64,000 bases of DNA from Styela clava (GCF_964204865.1 NC_135255.1:7283135-7347134), one strand, 5' to 3'. Numbered from the stretch's first letter, positions 1 through 13,029 are shown. Made by a program: numbers and translations. Notes: generated by a model not told the origin, from the sequence alone.

Positions 1-1496
1 TTGAATAATTTTGCCATGTATTTATTGATTGTATGAATCAACTATTCGTAAATTATAACTTTTTCATTCATTTTCTTTTTTTTGGTTCATCAATGAATTG
101 AATAATTTTTCCATGTATTTATTGATTGTATGAATCAACTATTCGTAAATTATAGAGTGTAATTGGAAAAGAACGAAAGAAAGTTAAATGCTAGAAAATA
201 GAATCTGTCCGAAAATGATTTAGTAAAAGTTTGATTTCGCCAAAGGATGATCTTTGCAAAAAACTTGAAGTTAACTTAGACTTAATAGTAGATTGCTGAG
301 ATGATATTTGAGTAAGTTACGATTATTAAACCAGTTAGCAGATTTCGGATCAGCTCGCAACATCGACATTCACATTTTGGTATAAAATTATCTCATCAAA
401 CAAATTTTCATTTATCAAATTTCACAAGCTATCTCTAAGCCTTACTTCATACAAAGCAACCGAACAGCCAAAGGAGACTCGCTCTTAAGAAAGTCAGCTT
501 CAATCCCAGTACATTTGCACCCACCGACATGTTCACCACGTACATATCCATCCATGTACATTTACATGAGTTTGTTGTCTTGGAACAAATTGAAACGTTG
601 TTTTGAATTATTGCACATTATAAAGTTGTCAGAAATCAACATGTAACAAACTAATGCATAAATAATCTTCAATGAGGAGAGTTTGTTGTCTTGGCAAGAC
701 TCTCGAGTGGAGAGAGTTCAGGATTTTTGGGAAATCTAATGAGCAAATGAAGAACGAGGGTTTAATTAAAGTATATGAATGAAAAATATAAATAACTCAA
801 AGTGTAAATTGTTATCAATATATTTTTTTGAAGCAGTCATTAAATGTTTTTTATATTTAATACGTCAGTTAGTATCTTAATATTGATAAAAAAATATTAT
901 TTTATTAACCTTGAATTAATAATAAAGCTTTCCGGAACCGACAAATTTTCCATTCATCCACTTCACCCAATGAATTTTTGAACCTGGTTAGAGCATATAT
1001 TAGAATTGGATAATAATAATAAAAAAGTTATTAAAATTATAAATTTTGACGCGGAATATCATAATTCATATTTTCTTGCATGGCATTTTTGAGTTGAAAG
1101 TATCGACAAGATTATTCCAAACCGATATGCTTGAAAATTTTTGTTTCCTTTTCAAAGTTTGATGACATTGTCGTATACCAAAAACCGAATCACCGAATCA
1201 CATAAAGCCCACAAAAACTGTTGTTGTTATTCTTTTCAAGTACTGAGCCAATTGCTTTTTCAAAGATTAAAGATTGTTGTCGCTAGAAGACTATCACATG
1301 TATTTTTAATATACCTGTTGGCACTATAAAATTCGTTTTGATTTTGAAGTTTTATATGATAACGTCATCAAAATCAGACATTCCGCACCGCGCGGTGGTC
1401 CAGCTATTGCATGCTAGTCGGGGAATTTTCTGATAAGGTAGAATAACGCAGGTTACTGTAAATGATTTGCGACTACTTCGTTTTACTATACTCTAG

Positions 1497-1967
1497 AATG
1501 AATTTTATCTTTTTCAAATCTGAAAAATGATAAGTGGCATTTAAATTGTCAATTACTTGAAAATTCAAAAATTTGTCGAGAGCCGCATAAAATGTTCTAG
1601 CGTGCCGCATGTCAAATACTAATAGAAGCTTGGTACCATCTGTGCTCTCATTTTAAATTGATGTCTTGTTAGTCCCACGTTTGATTTGGATAGGCACATT
1701 TCAGCAAATTTTCTCTCCAGGCATTCTGGTTCATCGCGAGATTCGGTAGGAATGTCACCTTCAGCTTCCTCATATGTAAAAGATTTTTTCTCCGCTCTTT
1801 TCCCCAATCAAATTATGCAATAGGCAAGCTTTATATTTTTGTCATATTCATGGCTATGCAGTGCTCCGATGACAATATAAAATTTACTAACAAATATTTT
1901 CCAGCGTTCAGCAACATTTCCATCAAAAAATCAGAGAATCTGGTCTGTTCAATGATAAATCAGCCAT
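1497..1967 (-). pseudogene. Ty3/gypsy-type gag remnant, unit 1
   Basis: The - strand from ATG at 1967 begins MADLSLNRPDSLIF, the start of a retrotransposon gag capsid domain of the PDPLIFDGNVAE type. It is broken by a one-base insertion (about 1926-1931) and by loss of seven bases near 1640. A segment resembling the later gag pattern (PECLERKF, then C and a basic RHQFKMR) follows. Only the N-terminal half of gag is present, and no pol was found in the unit. Non-functional. Confidence 0.6.
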
Positions 1968-2865
1968 CTCCAAATTAATTTCTCACTGACGCGATTTTTT
2001 GAATTCTTCAAGCAGCTTTAAATCAATCCCGATTCTGACACCATGTTTTTTTGTGGGTAAACACACAACTGTTCATGATTCTTGAGTAAATTATGGATAT
2101 TTACATAACCAACTGTACAGAAAAAATGGGGTTCTTGTAATGTTTTAATGTATTTTCATTGTGTGTGTGTTTAAAAAACTATTCGCTTTGTCTTTACACT
2201 CTGACATGTCACAGCAGATTCATCTCTGATCTACACGTTGCTTTTTCCGAGATCATCACTAGTTCGAATATTTTTCCAAGTTTTAATTAGCGAGCGTAAT
2301 ATAGTGAGGTATATAATACAATTGGATCAAGCATCTGCATCAAATTGGTATATTGCATTGTGAATACACATCACAGAAATTACTTTTGACGATGAGAAAA
2401 TAATTAGTTAATTAAGTTAAAGTGCAATATTTTATTGGGAACATATGCAAAATCATTGACGAATGTTGTGTGAAGATTACATAGAACTGACGTCCATTGT
2501 GTTGATTAATTAGATAGATGAGCTCTAAACCAACAGCAGAAATATGATGCATAATTTTGAATTTCTCCTTCAATGAGTGCTGTACTTAATTATTATTATT
2601 CTAATTGTACATATTGGACTATATCTTCTGATAAATTTTCGTTGAATTTCATTTCGCTGACGTTGTTTTGCTCATTAGTAATATTACCTGCGTATGACAT
2701 GAGTCGTTTAGTGGCGGAGGCAATATTTAAATGCGCTGGTATTGCAGCACTCGGGATAGAGATCAAAACATTTTGAGGGAATCACATCTTATTCTTGTTT
2801 TTGAAGCTGAAACTTTCACAAACTTGGTAAAGGTAAAAGGTTTTTTTACCATCTACATCGTTCAA

Positions 2866-4211
2866 ATGGCCATGGAAACATATACTGAAGATCAAGATTA
2901 CAAAAACTGCTCAGTCAAAAACAGAAAATCAGAAAACAAAGCTTTCAAAGCGACAAAAACCTGGAACACATTTGTCAAATCGTTTGGGTCACAAATATGT
3001 TGCTGCCGCAATCGGAAAAATCTTAAGATTTACAAAGAATGCTTCACCGGTTCATCAGCTGTTACCACAATGCATAAAATCCTGAAAGAAATGGGAAACT
3101 ATGAGAATGTGTCAAGATCTCAGGTAAGAAATGCTGAACATGTGTTGTACACAATTTTAGTGTAAATTGATTTTATCGAAAATGCACGAGGTATTTGAAA
3201 TATTGCTGCAATTCCAACTGAAGTATTTTAATATTTCATTCCTAAAGGGTATAAAACTGCTACAGAAATTCATGGATCAACATATTATAGAAGATATTAA
3301 TGGAAAATGGTTATCGGAAGAATTCAAAGATTCGGGAAAATTATATAGGTATAATTAGTCCATATTTTTTTTATTCCGAATGTCATATGTTATAAAGTAT
3401 GAGTTTTGCATTGTGATATATAATGCCTTTCATCTTTGATTAAATTGCTTACGATATACAGTGATACCTCGGTAATCAAAAGACTCAACACTCGAACGAT
3501 TGGGTGGTCGCCCAGGAAATTAGAGTCGAAATTTATCACTGTTCCTTATGGCAAAAAAGTTCCGGTACTCGCACAAATCGATAGTCGAACACCATTCCCG
3601 AGCGAATTATGTTCGACTACCGAGGTATGACTCAGATGCTAATATATATATTTTAAACATATTGTTTTTTTTTTATAGATTGGCCGAACGCGAATGTTCG
3701 AATGCCAGCAAGAAATGGATCGAAAATCGATCACAGAATCGAAGTAATTCAATTCATGCATTAGTTGGAAGAAAAGGTGTGTAACCTACGTGATGGATAT
3801 ATATCTAGTTGTCGCGAATAGTTTTAGTTTGAAATTCAAGGATAAAACAAAATGTTATTTGAGACAGTTGTAATATTTGATATTTATATATAATAGTAAC
3901 TGACAAATCATAAAAGAATATCTCATTCAGCCTATTTAAAAATTGAAATTTAAGTTTAGCTTAAAATAGTACTTTTTGTATGTTGCTGTTATTACGCCGA
4001 ATAAAATGAGTTCTTTTCGCTTTTAGTTTCCGTCCAGATAGACAAAACTCAAGCACATTTTCGAAAAAGTGCAAAAAGATTTTCAACCTCTTCTGTAGCA
4101 CGATGGAATGGACGAATAAATTTGAAGAATATAAACACAGGGCAAAAAACATTATCTTTGAACTCAAAGCAGTCCAACGCAACAGTTCTTTTATCTTTTT
4201 CAGCAGAATGA
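2866..4211 (+). CDS. DEP-domain mini-gene, copy 1 (DEPDC1-like DEP domain)
   Basis: Spliced model: exons 2866-3123, 3248-3348, 3679-3776 and 4027-4211, all with GT-AG borders and matching phases, giving 213 aa with a stop at 4209-4211. Residues ~30-125 form a DEP domain: the pattern KATKTWNTFVKSF, then KIYKECFTGSSAV, then LLQKFMDQHIIEDINGKW and KLYR closely follows the DEP domain of DEPDC1. DEP domains usually mediate membrane or GPCR/G-protein-linked targeting. The RhoGAP-like part of DEPDC1 is absent. Exon 3 and especially exon 4 are ab initio: residues past about 175 differ between copies, so the true 3' end is uncertain. Start chosen at the first ATG of ATGGCCATGG. It may be a functional small gene or an amplified gene fragment; the frame is open in all four exons. 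Confidence 0.6.
3459..3634. mobile_element. pogo/Tc1-like MITE in DEP intron 2, copy 1
   Basis: About 175 bp with imperfect terminal inverted repeats: CAGTGATACCTCGGTAATC at the left and ATGTTCGACTACCGAGGTAT near the right, next to a TA dinucleotide. Ends beginning CAGTGATACCTC are typical of pogo/Tigger-type elements. It has no coding capacity. The same element is in the same place in units 1, 2 and 4, so it inserted before the array was amplified. Confidence 0.65.
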
Positions 4212-5769
4212 AATACTTAATTTTTTTTTCTGATTTCTCTTTTTCACTTTCCTACGAACATACTTTTTCATTTATTTTTTTTTATTCTTTCATCAATGAG
4301 TTGCATAATTTTGCCATGTATTTATTGATTGTTTGAATCAACTATTCGTAAATTATAACTTTTTCATTCATTTTCGTTTTATTGGCTCATCAATGAATTG
4401 AATAATTTTTCCATGTATTTATTGATTGTATGAATCAACTATTCGTAAATTATAGAGTGTAATTGGAAAAGAACGAAAGAAAGTTAAATGCTAGAAAGTA
4501 GAATCTGTCCGAAAATGATTTAGTAAAAGTTTGATTTTGCCAAAGGATGATCTTTGCAAAAAACTTGAAGTTAACTTAGACTCAATAGTAGATTGCTGAG
4601 ATGATAATTGAGTAAGTTACGATTAGTAAACCAGTTAGCAGATTTCGGATCAGCTCGCAACATCGACATTCACATTCTGGTATAAAATTATCTCATCAAA
4701 CAAATTTTCATTTATCAAATTTCACAAGCTATCTCTAAGCCTTACTTCATACAAAGCAACCGAACAGCCAAAGGAGACTCGCTCTTAAGAAAGTCAGCTT
4801 CAATCCCAGTACATTTGCACCCACCGACATGTTCACCACGTACATATCCACCCATGTACATTTACACGAGTTTGTTGTCTTGAAACTAATTGAAACGTTG
4901 TTTTGAATTATTGCACAGTATAAAGTTGTCAGAAATCAACATGTAACAAACTAATGCATAAATTATCTTCAATGAGGAGAGTTTGTTGTCTCGGCAAGAC
5001 TCTCGAGTGGAGAGAGTTCAGGAATTTTGGGAAATCTAATGAGCAAATGAGGAACGAGGGTTTAATTAAAGTATATGAATGAAAAATATAAATAACTCAA
5101 AGTGTAAATTGTTATTAATATATTTTTTTGAAGCAGTCATTAAATGTTTTTTATATTTAATACGTCAGTTATTATCTTAATATTGATAAAAAAATATTAT
5201 TTTATTAACCTTGAATTAATAATAAAGCTTTCCGGAACCGACAAATTTTTCGTTCATCCACTTCACCCAATGAATTTTGGAACCTGGTTAGAGCATATAT
5301 TAGAATTGGATAATAATAATAAATAGGTTATTAAAATTGTAAATTTTGACGTGGAATATCATAATTCCTATTTTCTTGCATTGCATTTTTGAGTTGAAAG
5401 GATCGACAAGATTATTCCAAACCAATATGCTTTAAAATTTTTGTTTTGTTTTCAAAGTTTGATGACATTGTCGTATACCAAAAACCGAATCACCGAATCG
5501 CATAAAGCCCACAAAAACTGTTGTTGTTATTTTTTTCAAGTACTGAGCCAATTGCTTTTTTAAAGATTAAAGATTGTTGTCGCTAGAAGACTATCACATG
5601 TATTTTTAATATTCCTGTTGGCACTATAAAATTCGTTTTGATTTTGAAGTTTTGTATGAAAACGTCATCAAAATCAGACATTCCGCACCGCGCGGTGGTC
5701 CAGCTATTGCATTCTAGTCGAGGAATTTTCTGATAAGGTAGAATAACGCAGGTTACTGTAAATGATTTG

Positions 5770-6277
5770 CGACTACTTCGTTTTACTAGACTCTAGAATG
5801 AATTTTTCCTTTTTCAAATCTGAAAAATGATAAGTGGCACTTAAATTGTCAATTACTTGAAAATTCAAAAATTTGTCGAGAGCCGCATAAAATGTTCTAG
5901 CGTGCCGCATGCCAAATACTAATAGAAGCTTGGTACCATCTGGCATCTGTGCTCTCATTTTAAATTGATGTCATGTTAGTCCCACGTTTGATTTGGATAG
6001 GCACATTTCAGCAAATTTTCTCTCCAGGCATTCTGGATCATCGCGAGATTCGGTAGGAATGTCACCTTCAGCTTCCTCATATGTAAAAGATTCTTCTTTT
6101 CTCCGCTCTTTTCCCCAATCAAATTATGCAATAGGCAAGCTTTATATTTTTGTCATATTCATGGCTATGCAGTGCTCCGATGACAATATAAAATTTACTA
6201 ACAAATATTTTCCAGCGTTCAGCAACATTTCCATCAAAAATCAGAGGATCTGGTCTGTTCAATGACAAATCAGCCAT
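5770..6277 (-). pseudogene. Ty3/gypsy-type gag remnant, unit 2
   Basis: Same remnant as in unit 1. It starts at 6277 and reads through FDGNVAERWKIFVSKFDI, then meets the TGA shared by all units, a four-base frame change near 6095 and an extra TGA replacing the Arg of LTRHQF. The lesions differ from those of units 1 and 3, as expected for neutral decay after duplication. Confidence 0.6.
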
Positions 6278-7151
6278 CTCCAAATTAATTTCTCACTGAC
6301 GCGATTTTTTGAATTCTTCAAGCAGCTTTAAATCAATCCCGATTCTGACATCATGTTTTTTTGTGGGTAAACACACAAGTGTTCATGATTCTTGAGTAAA
6401 TTATGGATATTTACATAACCAACTGTACAGAAAAAATGGGATTCTTATAATTTTTTAATGTATTTTCATTGTTGGTGTGTTTAAAAAACTATCCGCTTTG
6501 TCTTTACACTCTGACTTGTCACAGCAGATTCATCTCTGATCTACACGTTGCGTTTTCCGAGATCATCACTAGTTCAAATATTTTTCAAAGTTTTAATTAG
6601 CGAGCGTAATATAGTGAGGTATATAATACAATTGGATCAAGCATCTGCATCAAATTGGTATATTGCATTGTGAATACACATCACAGAAATTACTTTTGAC
6701 GATGAGAAAATAATTAGTTAATTGAAGTGCAATATTTTATTGGGAACATATGCAAAATCATTGACGAATGTTGTGTGAAGATTACATAGAACTGACGTCC
6801 ATTGTGTTGATTAATTAGATAGATGATCTCTATACCAACAACAGAAATATGATGCATAATTTTGAATTTACTTAATTATTATTATTGTAATTGTACATAT
6901 TGGACTATATCTTCTGATAAATTTTCGTTGAATTTCATTTCGCTGACGTTGTTTTGCTCATTAGTAATATTACCTGAGTATGACATGAGCCGTTTAGTGG
7001 CGGAGGCAATATTTAAATGCGCTGGTATTGCAGCACTCGGGATGGAGATCAAAACATTTTGAGGGAATCACATCTTATTCTTGTTTTTGAAGCTGAAACT
7101 TTCACAAACTTGGTAAAGGTAAAAGTTTTTTTTACCATCTACATCGTTCAA

Positions 7152-8409
7152 ATGGCCATGGAAACATATACTGAAGATCAAGATTACAAAAACTGCTCAG
7201 TCAAAAACAGAAAATCAGAAAACAAAGCTTTCAAAGCGACAAAAACCTGGAACACATTTGTCAAATCGTTTGAGTTACAAATATGTTGCTGCCGCAATCG
7301 GAAAAATCTTAAGATTTACAAAGAATGCTTCACCGGTTCATCAGCTGTTACCACAATGCATAAAATCCTGAAAGAAATGGGAAACTATGAGAATGTGTCA
7401 AGATCTCAGGTAAGAAATGCTGAACATGTGTTGTACACAATTTTAGTGTAAATTGATTTTATCGAAAATGCACGAGGTATTTGAAATATTGCTGCAATTC
7501 CAACTAAAGTATTTTTATATTTCATTCCTAAAGGGTATAAAACTGCTACAGAATTTCATGGATCAACATATTATAGAAGATATTAATGAAAAATGGTTAT
7601 CGGAAGAATTCAAAGATTCGGGAAAATTATATAGGTATAATTAGTCCATATTTTTTTTATTCCGAATGTCATTTGTTAAAGTATGAGTTTTGCATTGTGA
7701 TATATAATTCCTTTCATCTTTGATTAAATTGCTTACGATATACAGTGATATCTCGGTAATCAAAAGACTCAACACTCGAACGATTGGGTGGTCGCCCAGG
7801 AAATTAGAGTCAAAATTTATCATTGTTCCTTATGGCAAAAAAGTTCCGGTACTTGCACAAATCGATAGTCGAACACCATTCCCGAGCGAATTATGTTCGA
7901 CTACCGAGGTATGACTCAGATGCTAATATATATATTTTAAACATATTGTTTTTTTTTATAGATTGGCCGAACGCGAATGTTCGAATGCCAGCAAGAAATG
8001 GATCGAAAATCGATCACAGAATCGAAGTAATTCAATTCATGCATTAGTTGGAAGAAAAGGTGTGTAACCTACATGATGGATATATATCTAGTTGTCGCGA
8101 CTAGTTTTAGTTTGAAATTCAAGGATAAAACAAAATGTTATTTGAGACAGTTGTAATATTTGATATTTATATATAATAGTAACTGACAAATTATAAAAGA
8201 ATATCTCATTCAGCCTATTTAAAAATTGAAATTTAAGTTTAGTCTAAAATAGTACTTTTTGTATGTTGCTGTTATTACGCCGAATAAATGAGTTCTTTTC
8301 GCTTTTAGTTTCCGTCCAGATAGACAAAACTCAAGCACATTTTCGAAAAAGTGCAAAAAGATTTTCAATCTCTTCTGTAGCACGATGGAATGGACGAATA
8401 AAGATTTGA
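7152..8409 (+). CDS. DEP-domain mini-gene, copy 2
   Basis: Exons 7152-7409, 7534-7634, 7962-8059 and 8309-8409; 185 aa. The DEP domain is intact with the same splice sites as copy 1. Exon 1 differs from copy 1 by two bases, and both change the amino acid (G to E and S to L in KSFGSQICCC); exon 2 has K to N and G to E. A two-base insertion near 8402 shifts the tail to an earlier stop (8407-8409). It is unknown whether it is expressed. Confidence 0.58.
7743..7918. mobile_element. pogo/Tc1-like MITE in DEP intron 2, copy 2
   Basis: Same element and position as in unit 1, nearly identical in sequence; carried along by the tandem duplication rather than inserted independently. Confidence 0.65.
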
Positions 8410-10054
8410 AGAATATAAACACAGGGCAAAAAAAATTATCTTTGAACTCAAAGCAGTCCAACGCAACAGTTCTTTTATCTTTTTCAGCAGAATGAAATAC
8501 TTAATTTATTTTTCTGATTTCTCATTTTCACTTTCCTACGAACATACTTTTTCATTTATTTTTTTTATTCTTTCATCAATGAGTTGTATAATTTTGCCAT
8601 GTATTTATTGATTGTTTGAATCAACTATTCGTAAATTATAACTTTTTCATTCATTTTCTTTTTATTGGTTCATCAATGAATTGAATAATTTTTCCATGTA
8701 TTTATTGATTGTATGAATCAACTATTCGTAAATTATAGAGTGTAATTGGAAAAGAACGAAAGAAAGTTAAATGCGAGAAAATAGAATCTGTCCGAAAATG
8801 ATTTAGTGAAAGTTTGATTTCACCAAAGGATGATCTTTGCAAAAAACTTGAAGTTAACTTAGACTTAATAGTAGATTGCTGAGATGATATTTGAGTAAGT
8901 TACGATTATTAAACCAGTTAGCAGATTTTGGATCAGCTCGCAACATCGACATTCACATTCTGGTATAAAATTATCTCATCAAACAAATTTTCATTTATCA
9001 AATTTCACAAGCTATCTCTAAGCCTTACTTCATACAAAGCAACCGAACAGCCAAAGGAGACTCGCTCTTAAGAAAGTCAGCTTCAATCCCAGTACATTTG
9101 CACCCACCGACATGTTCACCACGTACATATCCACCCATGTACATTTACATGAGTTTGTTGTCTTGAAACAAATTGAAACGTTGTTTTGAATTATTGCACA
9201 GTATAAAGTTGTCAGAAATCAACATATAACAAACTAATGCATAAATAATCTTCAATGAGGAGAGTTTGTTGTCTTGGCAAGACTCTCGAGTGGAGAGAGT
9301 TCAGGATTTTTGGGAAATCTAATGAGCAAATGAAGAACGAGGGTTTAATTAAAGTATATGAATGAAAAATATAAATAACTCAAAGTGTAAATTGTTATCA
9401 ATATATTTTATTGAAGCATTCATTAAATGTTTTTTATATTTAATACGTCAGTTAGTATCTTAATATTGATAAAAAAATATTATTTTATTAACCTTGAATT
9501 AATAATAAAGCTTTCCGGAACCGACAAATTTTTCGTTCATCCACTTCACCCAATGAATTTTTGAACTTGGTTAGAGCATATATTAGAATTGAATAATAAT
9601 AATGAAAAAGGTATTAAAATTATAAATTTTGACGCGGAATATCATAATTCATATTTTCTTGCATTGCATTTTTGAGTTGAAAGTATCGACAAGGTTATTC
9701 CGAACCGATATGCTTGAAAATTTTTGTTTTGTTTTCAAAGTTTGATGATATTGTCGTATACCAAAAACCGAATCACCGAATCACATAAAGCCCACAAAAA
9801 CTGTTGTTGTTATTCTTTTCAAGTACTGAGCCAATTTCTTTTTTAAGAATAAAGATTGTTGTCGCTAGAAGACTATCACATGTATTTTTAATATACCTGT
9901 TGGCACTATAAAATTTGTTTTGATTTTGAAGTTTTGTATGATAACGTCATCAAAATCAGACATTCCGCACCGCGCGGTGGTCCAGCTATTGCATTCTAGT
10001 CGGGGAATTTTCTGATAAGGTAGAATAACGCAGGTTACTGTAAATGATTTGCGA

Positions 10055-10555
10055 CTACTTCGTTTTACTATACTCTAGAATGAATTTTATCTTTTTCAAA
10101 TCTGAAAAATGATAAGTGGCATTTAAATTGTCAATTACTTGAAAATTCAAAAATTTGTCGAGAGCCGCATAAAATGTTCTAGCGTGCCGCATGTCAAATA
10201 CTAATAGAAGCTTGGTACCATCTGGCATCTGTGCTCTCATTTTAAATTGATGTCTTGTTAGTCCCACGTTTGATTTGGATAGGCACATTTCAGCAAATTT
10301 TCTCTCCAGGCATTCTGGATCATCGCGAGATTCGGTAGGAATGTCACCTTCAGCTTCCTCATATGTAAAAGATTTTTTCTCCGCTCTTTTCCCCAATCAA
10401 ATTATGCAATAGGCAAGCTTTATATTTTTGTCATATTCATGGCTATGCAGTGCTCCGATGACAATATCAAATTTACTAACAAATATTTTCCAGCATTCAG
10501 CAACATTTCCATCAAAAATCAGAGGATCTGGTCTGTTCAATGACAAATCAGCCAT
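10055..10555 (-). pseudogene. Ty3/gypsy-type gag remnant, unit 3 (best preserved)
   Basis: From ATG at 10555 the frame reads about 54 codons to a single TGA (just before 10396) and then stays open to 10055 in the same frame. Motifs in order: RPDPLIFDGNVAE, WKIFVSKFDI, KLAYCI, stop, FTYEEAEGD, PECLERKFAEMC, RHQFKMRAQ. This order matches the N-terminal capsid region of Ty3/gypsy gag, which packages element RNA. The sequence after about residue 125 does not resemble gag. Confidence 0.65.
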
Positions 10556-10615
10556 CTCCAAATTAATTTCTCACTGACGCGATTTTTTGAATTCTTCAAG
10601 CAGCTTTAAATCAAT

Positions 10616-10631
10616 CCCGATTCTGACACCA
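10616..10631 (-). other. LTR-retrotransposon primer-binding-site-like sequence
   Basis: TGGTGTCAGAATCGGG on the - strand lies 60 bp upstream of the gag ATG and directly after a sequence ending in ACA, the usual LTR/PBS layout. Sequences of the TGGTGTCAGAA type are common at this place in gypsy-type elements. Equivalent sites: 2028-2043 in unit 1 and the matching positions in units 2 and 4. An LTR remnant would extend from about 10,632 to 10,800, but no second LTR was found to confirm it. Confidence 0.45.
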
Positions 10632-11447
10632 TGTTTTTTGTGGGTAAACACACAAGTGTTCATGATTCTTGAGTAAATTATGGATATTTACATAACCAAC
10701 TGTACAGAAAAAATGGGGTTCTTATAATTTTTTAATGTATTTTCATTGTTGGTGTGTTTAAAAAACTATCCGCTTTGTCTTTACACTCTGACTTGTCACA
10801 GCAGATTCATCTCTGATCTACACGTTGCTTTTTCCGAGATCATCACTAGTTCGAATATTTTTCCAAGTTTTAATTAGCGAGCGTAATATAGTGAGGTATA
10901 TAATACAATTGGATCAAGCATCTGCATCAAATTGGTATATTGCATTGTGAATACACATCACAGAAATTACTTTTGACGATGAGAAAATAATTAGTTAATT
11001 AAAGTGCAATATTTTATTGGGAACATATGCAAAATCATTGACGAATGTTGTGTGAAGATTACATAGAACTGACGTCCATTGTGTTGATTATTTAGATAGA
11101 TGAGCTCTAAACCAACAACAGAAATATGATGCATAATTTTGAATTTCTCCTTCAATGAGTGCTGTACTTAATTATTATTATTCCAATTGTACATATTGGA
11201 CTATGTCTTCTGATAAATTTTTGTTGAATTTCATTTCGCTGACGTTGTTTTGCTCATTAGTAATATTACCTGCGTATGACATGAGTCGTTTAGTGGCGGA
11301 GGCAATATTTAAATGCGCTGGTATTGCAGCACTCGGGATAGAGATCAAAACATTTTGAGGGAATCACATCTTATTCTTGTTTTTGAAGCTGAAACTTTCA
11401 CAAACTTGGTAAAGGTAAAAGGTTTTTCTACCATCTACATCGTTCAA

Positions 11448-11645
11448 ATGGCCATGGAAACATATACTGAAGATCAAGATTACAAAAACTGCTCAGTCAA
11501 AAACAGAAAATCAGAAAACAAAGCTTTCGAAGCGACAAAAACCTGGAACACATTTGTCAAATCGTTTGAGTCACAAATATGTTGCTGCCGCAATCGGAAA
11601 AATCTTAAGATTTACAATGAATGCTTCACCGGTTCATCAGCTGTT
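11448..11645 (+). pseudogene. DEP-domain mini-gene, copy 3, truncated
   Basis: Only the first ~66 codons of exon 1 remain, up to FTGSSAV; the array junction then runs the frame into repeat DNA, where it reads on to 11,768 without homology. It has lost the second half of the DEP fold and all introns. Base changes relative to copy 1 are again amino-acid changing (for example FKATK to FEATK, YKE to YNE). Product, if any, would not be a folded DEP domain. Confidence 0.7.
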
Positions 11646-13029
11646 TGCCATGTATTTATTGATTGTTTGAATCAACTATTCGTAAATTATAACTTTTTCA
11701 TTCATTTTGTTTTTTTTTGGCTCATCAATGAATTGAATAATTTTTCCATGTATTTATTGATTGTATGAATCAACTATTCGTAAATTATAGAGTGTAATTG
11801 GAAAAGAACGAAAGAAAGTTAAATGCTAGAAAATAGAATCTGTCCGAAAATGATTTAGTAAAAGTTTGATTTCGCCAAAGGATGATCTTTGCAAAAAACT
11901 TGAAGTTAACTTAGACTTAATAGTAGATTGCTGAGATGATATTTGAGTAAGTTACGATTATTAAACCAGTTAGCAGATTTCGGATCAGCTCGCAACATCG
12001 ACATTCACATTCAGGTATAAAATTATATCATCAAACAAATTTTCATTTATCAAATTTCACAAGCGATCTCTAAGCCTTACTTCATACAAAGCAACCGAAC
12101 AGCCATAGGAACCTCGCTCTTAAGAAAGTCAGCTTCAATCCCAGTACATTTGCACCCACCGACATGTTCACCACGTACATATCCACCCATGTACATTTAC
12201 ATGAGTTTGTTGTCTTGAAACAAATTGAAACGTTGTTTTGAATTATTGCACAGTATCAAGTTGTCAGAAATCAACATGTAACAAACTAATGCATAAATAA
12301 TCTTCAATGAGGAAAGTTTGTTGTCTTGGCAAGACTCTCGAGTGGAGAGAGTTCAGGATCTTTGGGAAACCTAATGAGCAAATGAAGAACGAGTGTTATA
12401 TTTAATACGTCAGTTAGTATCTCAATATTGATAAAAAAATATTATTTTATCAACCTTGAATTAATAATAAAGCTTTCCGGAACCGACAAATTTTCGTTCA
12501 TCCACTTCACCCAATGAATTTTTGAACCTGGTTAGAGCATATATTAGAATTGGATAATAATAATAAAAAAGGTATTAAAATTATAAATTTTGACGTGGAA
12601 TATCATAATTCCTATTTTCTTGCATTGCATTTTTGAGTTGAAAGGATCGACAAGATTATTCCAAACCAATATGCTTGAAAATTTTTGTTTTGTTTTCAAA
12701 GTTTGATGACATTGTCGTATACCAAAAACCGAATCACCGAATCACATAAAGCCCACAAAAACTGTTGTTGTTATTCTTTTCAAGTACTGAGCCAATTGCT
12801 TTTTTAAAGATTAAAGATTGCTGTCGCTAAAAGACTATCACTTTTATTTCTAATATTCCTGTTGGCACTATAAAATTCGTTTTGATTTTGAAGTTTTGTA
12901 TGATAACGTCATCAAAATCAGACATTCCGCACCGCGCGGTGGTCCAGCGATTGCATTATAGTCGGGAAATTTTCTGATAAGGTAGAATAACGCAGGTTAC
13001 TGTAAATTATTTCAGACTACCTCCTTTTA

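Larger units (their letters stand above)
1..4300 (+). repeat. Tandem array unit 1 (~4.3 kb)
   Basis: First visible unit of a head-to-tail array; base 1 corresponds to base 4301 of the next unit, so the array continues to the left of the window. Order in the unit: a short AT-rich internal direct duplication of about 95 bp (1-156), unrecognised DNA (160-1490), a - strand gag remnant (1497-1967), a primer-binding-site-like sequence (2028-2043), further unrecognised DNA, then a + strand DEP-domain gene (2866-4211). Units 1 to 3 differ by only scattered substitutions and small indels, so their duplication is recent. Confidence 0.9.
4301..8583 (+). repeat. Tandem array unit 2 (~4.28 kb)
   Basis: Full-length copy of the same unit. 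It keeps every landmark of unit 1: the ~95 bp internal duplication (about 4301-4456), the gag remnant (5770-6277), the DEP gene (7152-8409) and the intron MITE (7743-7918). It differs by single-base changes and short indels, for example loss of about 20 bp near 6870 and an extra dinucleotide in DEP exon 4 that shortens the reading frame. Confidence 0.9.
8584..11645 (+). repeat. Tandem array unit 3, 3' truncated
   Basis: Copy of the same unit that stops inside the first DEP exon at about 11,645 and continues directly with the start of unit 4. About 1.25 kb (rest of the DEP gene, MITE and tail) is missing. The junction falls at a short shared T-rich microhomology between the DEP exon and the unit start. 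Confidence 0.88.

Noticed and set aside
2573-2776. 67-codon ORF (MSAVLNYYYSN...) repeated in the array units
   Set aside because: Overlaps the presumed promoter and 5' leader of the DEP gene, loses its start in unit 2 and its end in unit 4, and has no recognisable motif; likely chance.
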